Positions 58,415-64,000 of a stretch of DNA of 64,000 bases are shown here, piece after piece. The translations under genes were made by a program, and so were the position numbers. A model generated the notes under the pieces. That model saw only the letters and a list, made by a program, of their open reading frames with translations, was not told the DNA's origin and ran no database searches. This DNA comes from Fodinibacter sp038258215 (lineage in GTDB: Bacteria; Actinomycetota; Actinomycetes; Actinomycetales; Dermatophilaceae): the NCBI GenBank assembly GCA_038258215.1, contig JBBSQC010000006.1, forward strand, positions 1 to 64,000, given 5' to 3'. Numbering within the stretch: position 1 is the first letter of the stretch; every line of letters begins with the position of its first letter.

Positions 58415-59623
58415 TCACGCGACGGAGCACGCTCCGCTGTCCACCTCGGCGCGAGCGGATGCACCGTCGCGCAGCACCGGAGCCATCTCGGCCAGCGTGA
58501 GGGCGTAGCCGGTGTCGGGGTCGTCGCGCGAGGTCGCGAAGACCATCCCGACCACTCGCCCACCGGTGTCGAGCATCGGCCCACCGGAGGCACCGCGCCG
58601 CACCTGGGCCCGGAGGGAGTACACCTCCCTGTTCACACCGGGCTGGCGGTAGATGTCCGTGCCCCGAGCATCGAGCACGGCCCGAACCCTGGCGCCGCCG
58701 ACCCACAGGCCGTCATCGAGGGGGAAGCCGGCGACGACGGCATCGTCACCCGCCGCCAACGGGGAGCCACGGTCGAGCTCCGGCGCATCGAGCCCCGGCA
58801 CGTCGAGCACCGCGACGTCGCGAGCCGGGTCGATCGCGACGATCCGTCCGTCCAGCGTCGGGCCTTCGTCGCGGATCCGCACCGCCACGACGTCCGAACC
58901 CGCCACGACGTGCGCGTTGGTGGCGACCCGCCCGGGTGCCAGCACCCAGCCGGTGCCCACCTGCGCCCGGCCGCACGAGGGTGCCTCGGCCCGCAGGTGC
59001 ACCACCGAGTCGAGCGCCCGCTGCACGTCCGGGTCCCGGGTCAGCTCTGGATCGGGGGCCGGAACAGCCTGGATGGGTTCCTGCGCGGAGCCCTCGAAGA
59101 CCCGGGGGAACCCCTCCCGGTCGAGGGCGCGGACCACACCGTCGACGAGGCGCTGGGCCGAGCCCGGCACGATGTCGTCGACCGCCGACACCACGGCCGA
59201 GCGGCCCACCCGGGACCGTACCCCCGGCGGGCCGCCCGCGACCAGCGACCCCGCGATCACCCACACCACCAGCACCGAGGTGACGAGGACGGCCACGAGC
59301 CCGAGGGCCGAGTCAACGACGCGGAAGCCGGGCACGTCCAGGGCCCGGCCGATCCGGTGGGCGAGGGCCAGCATGACCACCTGGCCGGCGGCGGCCAGCA
59401 CGACCGCCGATCCGACCAGCAGGAGGACCGACGCCGTGCTGCCCCGTGGGATCCCGCCGTAGTCCTCCGCGAGGCCCGGCACCACGCGCACGGCGAGGAC
59501 ACCGCCGGCGACCAGGCCGAGCATCCCGAGCGCCGCCGAGACGAAGCCCTGGCGCCACCCGCTCCAGGCGTAGGCCGCGAGGAGCGCGACGAGCGCCACG
59601 TCCAGGACGACGACGCCGTTCAC
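58415..59623 (-). CDS. MarP-like periplasmic serine protease
   Basis: Membrane-anchored chymotrypsin-fold protease, 402 residues, like mycobacterial MarP (Rv3671c), which is needed for acid resistance. Four N-terminal helices form a CvpA-like domain (VVVLDVALVALLAAYAWSGW, GWRQGFVSAALGMLGLVAGG). The protease domain has the catalytic His in VATNAHVVAGS, Asp in DPARDVAVLDVP and Ser in RRGASGGPMLDTGG. Two cysteines (APSCGRAQ, SGACSVA) could form the disulfide known in MarP. The GTG at 59623 overlaps the Nudix stop as GTGA. The synteny marP-Nudix-nth-crp matches mycobacteria. Confidence 0.93.
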   Translation of the reverse strand: MNGVVVLDVALVALLAAYAWSGWRQGFVSAALGMLGLVAGGVLAVRVVPGLAEDYGGIPRGSTASVLLLVGSAVVLAAAGQVVMLALAHRIGRALDVPGFRVVDSALGLVAVLVTSVLVVWVIAGSLVAGGPPGVRSRVGRSAVVSAVDDIVPGSAQRLVDGVVRALDREGFPRVFEGSAQEPIQAVPAPDPELTRDPDVQRALDSVVHLRAEAPSCGRAQVGTGWVLAPGRVATNAHVVAGSDVVAVRIRDEGPTLDGRIVAIDPARDVAVLDVPGLDAPELDRGSPLAAGDDAVVAGFPLDDGLWVGGARVRAVLDARGTDIYRQPGVNREVYSLRAQVRRGASGGPMLDTGGRVVGMVFATSRDDPDTGYALTLAEMAPVLRDGASARAEVDSGACSVA

Positions 59624-60285
59624 CCCGACGTGCCGCGCATCCAGGGCGACATGACCCGGTCGGGCAACGGGCGCTCGTCCGCGGCATCCCACGGGCGGGC
59701 CAGGTGGGCCAGCTCGAAGAGGCTGCTGAGCAACATCGCGGTGAAGCCCCAGACGAAGAGGTCGCCCACCTCGAAGGCCGGCCCGCGATAGGGCCCGAAG
59801 ACCGCCGTGAAGCGGTGGTCGGGGTCGAGGAGGTCGGCCACCGGCACCCTCACCACCCGTGCGACCTCACCCTCGTCCACCACGCCGACCGGCACCGGGG
59901 TGGGCCACCACGCGAGGACGGGTGTCACGGCGTGCTCGCTGGGTGCGAGGTAGACGTCAGGAAAGGTCGCGAGGACGTCGACCCCTGCCGGGTCGAGGCC
60001 GACCTCCTCCTGCGCCTCGCGCAGCGCTGCGGCGACGGAGCCGTCGTCCTCGGGGTCGAGGCGGCCACCGGGGAAGGAGACCTGGCCCGGGTGGGAGCGC
60101 AGGGTGTGGGCCCGTTCGGTGAGCACGACGTCCTCACCGCCGCGTGGGTCCGGCCCGAAAAGCATGAGCACGGCTGAGCGGCGACCCACGCCGGGCGGGG
60201 GGGCGTAGGTGGAGAACCACTGGTGACCGGCCACGTCGTCGCGCACCGCGACCTGTGCGAGCCACGTGGGCCGCGGAGCGCTCAC
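59620..60285 (-). CDS. Nudix hydrolase, coenzyme A pyrophosphatase type
   Basis: Nudix protein of 221 residues. The Nudix box is GGRLDPEDDGSVAAALREAQ followed by EEVGL. Just before it, the segment LRSHPGQVSFPGG matches the CoA pyrophosphatase signature (UPF0035). Such enzymes split CoA and its derivatives into 4'-phosphopantetheine and 3',5'-ADP. The GTG at 60285 overlaps the nth stop as GTGA and the end overlaps marP, so nth, this gene and marP are one coupled operon. Confidence 0.93.
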   Translation of the reverse strand: MSAPRPTWLAQVAVRDDVAGHQWFSTYAPPPGVGRRSAVLMLFGPDPRGGEDVVLTERAHTLRSHPGQVSFPGGRLDPEDDGSVAAALREAQEEVGLDPAGVDVLATFPDVYLAPSEHAVTPVLAWWPTPVPVGVVDEGEVARVVRVPVADLLDPDHRFTAVFGPYRGPAFEVGDLFVWGFTAMLLSSLFELAHLARPWDAADERPLPDRVMSPWMRGTSG

Positions 60286-61088
60286 GGCTCCGAAGGCGGG
60301 TCGTCGGGGAGCCGCCCCGGAGGAGGGACGGGCAGGGTCGCGCCCGGCGCGAGCTCGTACTTGAGCAGGGTGCGGGCCTTCGCCGGGTCGGTCTCGCCCT
60401 CACCGAACGAGGGGCACCAGCGGGTCACTGGGCAGGCGCCGCAGGCCGGGCGCCGCGCGTGGCAGGTGCGTCGGCCGTGGAAGATCAGCGCGTGGCTGAG
60501 CATCGTCCAGTCGCTGCGCGGGAAGAGGGCGGCGAGCTCGGTCTCGACCTTGACCGGGTCGGTCTGCTCGGTCCAGCCGAACCGGCGCACGAGGCGCCCC
60601 ACGTGGGTGTCGACGGTGATGCCCGGCACCCCGAAGGCGTTGCCCAGCACGACGTTGGCGGTCTTGCGCCCCACACCGGGCAGCGTGACGAGGTCCGCGA
60701 GGCGACCGGGCACCTCCCCGTCGAACCGCTCGACGATCGCCGCCGACAGGGTGATGACGGAGTTGGTCTTGGCCCGGAAGAACCCGGTCGGCTTGAGCAC
60801 CGCCTCCATCTCGGCGCGGTCGGCGCCGGCCATCGACTCCGCGGTGGGCCATCGCGAGAAGAGCGTGGGGGTCACGGAGTTGACCATGACGTCGGTCGTC
60901 TGGGCCGAGAGCACGGTGGCGACGAGCAGCTGGAGCGGGGTGTCGAAGTCGAGCTCGCAGTGCGCGTAGGGATACCGCTCGAGGAGCGCCCGGTAGGTGC
61001 GGCGCGCCCGACGGGTCCTGGCGACCGCGCTCTCCCCGACCACGCTCCCGCGACGGGGGCGCACGGCATTCGGGGAGGTCTCGGGCAC
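60282..61088 (-). CDS. nth: Endonuclease III
   Basis: DNA glycosylase/AP lyase for oxidised pyrimidines, 268 residues. The helix-hairpin-helix LPGVGRKTANVVLG holds the catalytic Lys, the catalytic Asp is in ITVDTHVGRLVRRFG, and the iron-sulfur cluster ligands CHARRPACGACPVTRWC have the exact C-x6-C-x2-C-x5-C spacing. The GTG at 61088 follows TAGGCT by 7 nt, so the mRNA is probably leaderless. The C-terminal 35 residues are Pro-rich. It is divergent from crp with 75 bp between. Confidence 0.96.
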   Translation of the reverse strand: MPETSPNAVRPRRGSVVGESAVARTRRARRTYRALLERYPYAHCELDFDTPLQLLVATVLSAQTTDVMVNSVTPTLFSRWPTAESMAGADRAEMEAVLKPTGFFRAKTNSVITLSAAIVERFDGEVPGRLADLVTLPGVGRKTANVVLGNAFGVPGITVDTHVGRLVRRFGWTEQTDPVKVETELAALFPRSDWTMLSHALIFHGRRTCHARRPACGACPVTRWCPSFGEGETDPAKARTLLKYELAPGATLPVPPPGRLPDDPPSEP

Positions 61089-61095
61089 GGGCGTC

Positions 61096-61101
61096 AGCCT
61101 A
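61096..61101 (-). promoter_or_regulatory. -10 box for leaderless nth mRNA
   Basis: TAGGCT on the minus strand is followed by GACGCCC (7 nt) and the GTG at 61088. Confidence 0.6.
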
Positions 61102-61150
61102 CGTCGTGGCCCCGACGCCGCCCGCCCCGATCCGGGTGTCTCGACTCTGG

Positions 61151-61156
61151 CACACT
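61151..61156 (+). promoter_or_regulatory. Possible -10 box of crp
   Basis: CACACT ends 7 nt before the GTG at 61164, the same spacing as the TANNNT boxes of other leaderless genes, but the first base deviates. Confidence 0.4.
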
Positions 61157-61163
61157 GAGGCCC

Positions 61164-61841
61164 GTGGACCACGACGTCGTGCGTAGAGCGCCCCTGTTCG
61201 CCGCCATCGACGAGCCGACGGCCGAATCCCTCATCTCGACCATGAGCTCCGGGCACATGGAGCGTGGCGACGTGCTCTTCCACGAGGGCGACCAGGGCGA
61301 CCGGCTCTACGTCATCGGCGAGGGCAAGATCAAGCTCGGCCGTTCCAGCAGCGACGGCCGCGAGAACCTCCTGGCCATCCTCGGACCCGGTGAGATGTTC
61401 GGCGAGCTCTCCCTCTTCGACCCCGGGCCGCGCACCGCCACGGCGACGGCGATCGCCGAGACCCAGGTGCTCTCGATGAGCCACGACCAGCTCAAGGAGT
61501 TCCTCCACGAGCGTCCGGGCGTCGCCACGACCCTTCTCGCCGCCCTCGCCCGCCGGTTGCGTCGCACCAACGAGTCGCTCGCGGACCTCGTGTTCACCGA
61601 CGTGCCGGGGCGGGTGGCCAAGGCGCTGCTCGACCTCGCGGGGCGCTTCGGCCGGCCCGTCGACGAGGGCGTCATGGTGGCCCACGACCTCACCCAGGAG
61701 GAGCTGGCGCAGCTCGTCGGCGCCTCTCGCGAGACCGTCAACAAGGCCCTCGCCGACTTCGCCGCTCGTGGCTGGCTGCGTCTGGAGGCCCGCGCCGTGC
61801 TCCTGCAGGACGTCGAGAGGCTCAGGCGCCGCGCGCGCTGA
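61164..61841 (+). CDS. crp: Crp/Fnr-family regulator (GlxR/Crp type)
   Basis: Global regulator of 225 residues. The cyclic-nucleotide domain has the phosphate-binding cassette FGELSLFDPGPRTATATA, and the C-terminal winged helix has LTQEELAQLVGASRETVNKA followed by LADFAARGWL. In mycobacteria (Rv3676) and corynebacteria (GlxR) the homologue binds cAMP and controls central carbon genes, including acetate use, which fits the acs and symporter genes here; I did not find a clear binding site. The GTG at 61164 matches family N-termini (MDHDVVRRAPLF). Its last 20 bp overlap the convergent MBL gene. Confidence 0.95.
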   Translation: MDHDVVRRAPLFAAIDEPTAESLISTMSSGHMERGDVLFHEGDQGDRLYVIGEGKIKLGRSSSDGRENLLAILGPGEMFGELSLFDPGPRTATATAIAETQVLSMSHDQLKEFLHERPGVATTLLAALARRLRRTNESLADLVFTDVPGRVAKALLDLAGRFGRPVDEGVMVAHDLTQEELAQLVGASRETVNKALADFAARGWLRLEARAVLLQDVERLRRRAR

Positions 61842-62643
61842 GGTGATCCAGCTGGGCGCGGATCGACATCCGCGCCGCCGGCCAGACCGACTCCGGCACC
61901 TCCGCATAGACCCGGCGGAGCACGCCCTCGACCGGGTCGTCCTCCTGTGCGGCGCCGTCGGCCAGGGCACCCCGCACCTGGTCGAGCCGCTCACGACGGT
62001 GGGTGCGGTAGAAGGAGACCATGGCGGCGGCATCCGGCACCAGTGGCCCGTGCCCGGGGAGGATGGCGCTCACGTCTCCTCCGCCGGTGAGCGCGGCGAT
62101 GCGTTCGAGGGACGCGAGGTATGCCGTGAGCTCACCGTCGGGGTGGGCCACCACCGTCGTTCCCCGCCCGAGCACCGTGTCGCCGGTGAGCAGCGCGTGG
62201 TCCGCGGCCAGCGCGAAGGACACCGAGTCCGACGTGTGGCCCGGGGTCGCGACCACGCGCAGCTCGAGGCCACCGGCGCTGACCACATCGCCGTCGGCGA
62301 GGTCGTCGTGGCCGCGGCCGACCGCCCGCACCCTCGTGCCGGTCAGCTCGGCGAACCGCGGCGCCGCCTCGGCGTGGTCGTGGTGCCCGTGGGTGAGAAT
62401 CGTCTCGACCACCCGCGCCCCCCGGCCGGTCACCACGTCCACGACGGCTTGCAGGTGCCCCTCGTCGAGCGGCCCCGGGTCGATCACCACGGCATCCGTC
62501 CCGCCGGGTTCCAGGAGCACCCAGGTGTTGGTGCCGTCGAGGGTCATCGGTCCGGGGTTGGGCGCGAGGACGCAGTGGGCCCGGGGCGTGACCTGACCCC
62601 CGCTCCACGGGTCGGTCACGGACGGCGGTGGTTGGGCGCTCAC
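61822..62643 (-). CDS. MBL-fold metallohydrolase
   Basis: Metallo-beta-lactamase-fold hydrolase of 273 residues, similar to Rv3677c and LACTB2-like proteins. Metal ligands appear in LTHGHHDHAEAAPRF (HxHxDH), VVATPGHTSDSVSF, LLTGDTVLG and ILPGHGPLV. A C-terminal helical winged-helix-like domain follows (HRRERLDQVRGALADGA). The GTG at 62643 is 7 nt after CATACT. The substrate is unknown; LACTB2-type proteins can be nucleases, while others act on thioesters. It overlaps crp tail to tail by 20 bp. Confidence 0.93.
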   Translation of the reverse strand: MSAQPPPSVTDPWSGGQVTPRAHCVLAPNPGPMTLDGTNTWVLLEPGGTDAVVIDPGPLDEGHLQAVVDVVTGRGARVVETILTHGHHDHAEAAPRFAELTGTRVRAVGRGHDDLADGDVVSAGGLELRVVATPGHTSDSVSFALAADHALLTGDTVLGRGTTVVAHPDGELTAYLASLERIAALTGGGDVSAILPGHGPLVPDAAAMVSFYRTHRRERLDQVRGALADGAAQEDDPVEGVLRRVYAEVPESVWPAARMSIRAQLDHLSARGA

Positions 62644-62674
62644 CGGTCCGAGTATGCCGCCCCGTGACTGCCCA

Positions 62675-62770
62675 CGGACAGGCAGTTGACCTGCCCGACG
62701 GGTAACGCATCGGGTGCCCGTGCTCCGGGGCATCATTGCCGTGCACCACTGCCTGTCCGGGTGCGGACAG
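62675..62770. repeat. Inverted CGGACAGGCAGT repeats upstream of the second DUF559 gene
   Basis: CGGACAGGCAGT at 62675-62686 and its exact complement ACTGCCTGTCCG at 62748-62759 form a 12-bp inverted repeat 61 nt apart. A third partial copy CGGACAG at 62764-62770 makes a hairpin with 62753-62759. A related copy, ACTGCCTGTTCG, lies downstream of the gene at 63783-63794. Confidence 0.8.
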
Positions 62771-62814
62771 CCCCTGTGGAAAAGTCCAGGGCGACTAGCC
62801 CGTGCACGAGCACG

Positions 62815-63741
62815 ATGGCCTCCATGGGCGAGGTGGCGGAGACGGTGCAGATGTTCGGGGGTGTGCTCACCCGGCGCGAGCTCGTCAGGGTGCACGGACG
62901 CGTCGACGTGGACCGCGCGCTGCGGGCCGGAGTGCTGGCGCGCGTTGCGCGCGGCCGCTACGTGCTGCCCGGCACGGCGGCACACCTCGCGACAGCGCAT
63001 GCGCGCACGTCGACGCTCTCGCACCTGAGCGCGGCCCTGCACCACGGGTGGAAGGTCAAGGTCGTGCCGGACGACGCCTGGGTCACGGTTCGACGCAAGC
63101 GGCACCTGCGCGAGACGGACCTGGTCGGCATCGTGCCGCACTGGGCCGAGATCGCGCCCGCTGACGTGCGAGCCGGAGTCACGGGGCCGATGCGCACCGT
63201 GCTCGACTGCGCGAGGTGCCTGCCGTTCGACGAGGCGCTCGCGGTGGCCGACTCGGCGTTGCGGGCCGGACACGTCGACGCCGGGGCGCTGGGTCTGGCA
63301 GCCGCGGGGTTGCGGGGTGCTGGAGCCCGGGCGGCACGACGCGTCGCTGCGCATGCCGACTCCAGGGCGGCGAACCCCCTCGAATCGGTGTTGCGAGCGC
63401 TGTGCATCGAGGAGGGGTTCTCGCTCGAGCCACAGCTCAAGATCGCCGAGCCGGGGTTGTTCGCGGTGGTCGACCTCGGGAGCGAAGAGCTCATGCTCGC
63501 CGTCGAGGCCGACGGCTTCGAGCACCACGGCACCAGGTCGGCGTTACGCACCGCCTGCCGTCGCCACACCGAGCTGGCGGTCTTCGGGTGGTCCTCGTTG
63601 CGGTTCCCGTACGAGGACGTCATGCACCACCAGGACTGGGTCCGCTGGACCCTCCGCACCTGGCGATCCATCCGGACGGATGGTTCAGCGGCGGGGCCAC
63701 CGCCATCGTCGAGGGTACGCCGACAGGCGGTGTCCACCTGA
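62815..63741 (+). CDS. AbiEi-like/DUF559 domain protein
   Basis: Protein of 308 residues. The N-terminal winged helix (VLTRRELVRVHGRVDVDRAL, ARVARGRYVLPG) matches the AbiEi-type antitoxin domain. The C-terminal DUF559 domain is related to Vsr-like endonucleases: NPLESVLRALC, FAVVDLGSEELMLAVEADGF with EADGFEHH, and WSSLRFPYEDVM. Such two-domain proteins occur in many copies in Micrococcales, with no proven role. It is a distant paralogue of the gene at 26086-27045. Start ATG at 62815 or 62824. It is opposite in strand to its neighbours and flanked by related short repeats. Confidence 0.82.
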   Translation: MASMGEVAETVQMFGGVLTRRELVRVHGRVDVDRALRAGVLARVARGRYVLPGTAAHLATAHARTSTLSHLSAALHHGWKVKVVPDDAWVTVRRKRHLRETDLVGIVPHWAEIAPADVRAGVTGPMRTVLDCARCLPFDEALAVADSALRAGHVDAGALGLAAAGLRGAGARAARRVAAHADSRAANPLESVLRALCIEEGFSLEPQLKIAEPGLFAVVDLGSEELMLAVEADGFEHHGTRSALRTACRRHTELAVFGWSSLRFPYEDVMHHQDWVRWTLRTWRSIRTDGSAAGPPPSSRVRRQAVST

Positions 63742-63782
63742 CGGGCTCACTGCCCCGCTTACCGGGCGCGGTCAGACGCCCC

Positions 63783-63794
63783 ACTGCCTGTTCG
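63783..63794 (+). repeat. Downstream copy of the ACTGCCTGTYCG repeat
   Basis: ACTGCCTGTTCG-TGTGCG at 63783-63800 matches 62748-62765 (ACTGCCTGTCCG-GGTGCG) at 16 of 18 positions, so the same motif flanks both ends of the AbiEi/DUF559 gene. Confidence 0.65.
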
Positions 63795-63810
63795 TGTGCG
63801 CCGGTGGCCG

Positions 63811-64000
63811 TCAGGGCAGATCGGTGCGAAGCACGAGGATGCCGTCCTCGCGGCGGACGAGCTCGGGGAGCACCCGGGCCACTCGCGGTCGGTCCGCGAG
63901 GAACGACGCGGCATCGGCGAACCGCGCCAGGGCCTCGAGCGAGACCACGGTGGGCGGGAGCATCCGCACCTCACCCGCCGACTGCCGGTCGAGCAGGTCG
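63811..64000 (-). CDS. C-terminal end of a protein, probably Nudix hydrolase (cut by window edge)
   Basis: From the window edge the minus strand reads DLLDRQSAGEVRMLPPTVVS and LEALARFADAASFLADRPRV and ends in ILVLRTDLP with a TGA at 63811-63813. The segment MLPPTVVSLEALA with a following helix and a C-terminal strand resembles the tail of Nudix-type proteins encoded next to the MBL hydrolase in many actinobacteria. Only about 62 residues are present and the Nudix box is outside, so the assignment is tentative. Confidence 0.55.
   Translation of the reverse strand, partial: DLLDRQSAGEVRMLPPTVVSLEALARFADAASFLADRPRVARVLPELVRREDGILVLRTDLP

Overview
The window comes from a high-GC Gram-positive actinobacterium, most likely Micrococcales of the Intrasporangiaceae/Dermatophilaceae group; this placement is inferred from codon use, many GTG starts, leaderless promoters and gene content. 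From established knowledge, the backbone follows the mycobacterial topA (Rv3646c) to crp (Rv3676) neighbourhood: topA, an MrfA-like helicase, the Tad/Flp cluster with ssd, the 6C small RNA, acs, a MarP-type protease, a CoA-pyrophosphatase-type Nudix protein, nth, crp and a metallo-beta-lactamase-fold hydrolase. I saw no rRNA, tRNA, CRISPR array, prophage or insertion sequence.

Layout. 1-4926: 5' part of topA, an ABC-2 exporter pair, and a divergent NarL-type two-component system. 5020-8299: AroE-like protein, DODA-type dioxygenase, and an aromatic amino acid lyase with an altered MIO motif. 8348-15417: a LacI-controlled sugar locus with binding protein and two permeases on the minus strand, and GH3 glycosidase plus LacI regulator on the plus strand. 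15576-24286: secreted M14 peptidase, dienelactone hydrolase, sodium/solute symporter, and a TetR-autoregulated heterodimeric ABC exporter. 24332-32530: methyltransferase, a nuclease-like gene bracketed by 60-bp palindromic repeats, proton pyrophosphatase, STAS protein and helicase. 33136-40055: Tad cluster, 6C RNA, a hairpin-rich intergenic region, a degenerate Fic protein and a thioesterase. 40115-48720: LytS/LytTR pair with a DUF485/symporter module, threonine degradation genes (tdh, kbl) and a second DUF485/acetate symporter module. 48954-57854: secreted metallopeptidase, MerR with a thioredoxin-reductase-like enzyme, phenylalanine hydroxylase, acs, FMN reductase and NhaA. 57925-64000: holin-like membrane protein, MarP, Nudix, nth, crp, MBL hydrolase, a second DUF559 protein and a truncated Nudix-like gene.

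How the parts work together. Carbon use is a theme: the GH3/ABC/LacI sugar locus, two acetate-type symporters, acetyl-CoA synthetase, and the tdh-kbl route from threonine to glycine and acetyl-CoA. Regulation is readable in several places: consensus promoter and LacI-type operators at 11641-11856, a TetR operator between -35 and -10 at 24293-24321, and a MerR operator with a 19-bp promoter spacer at 50777-50807. Eight genes have a TANNNT box ending exactly 7 nt before the start codon, so leaderless translation seems common.

The most interesting unexplained material is repeat-associated. A PD-(D/E)xK-like DUF559-type gene (26086-27045) lies between two clusters of a 60-bp palindromic repeat. 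A second AbiEi/DUF559 gene (62815-63741) is also flanked by copies of a short repeat and sits between a Nudix gene and an MBL gene that are often neighbours. Two distant copies of a long hairpin (4942-5003 and 53550-53609) differ from perfect pairing only by changes that stay paired as G-U on the plus strand. The stretch 38094-38339 is a chain of stem-loops with no convincing gene.
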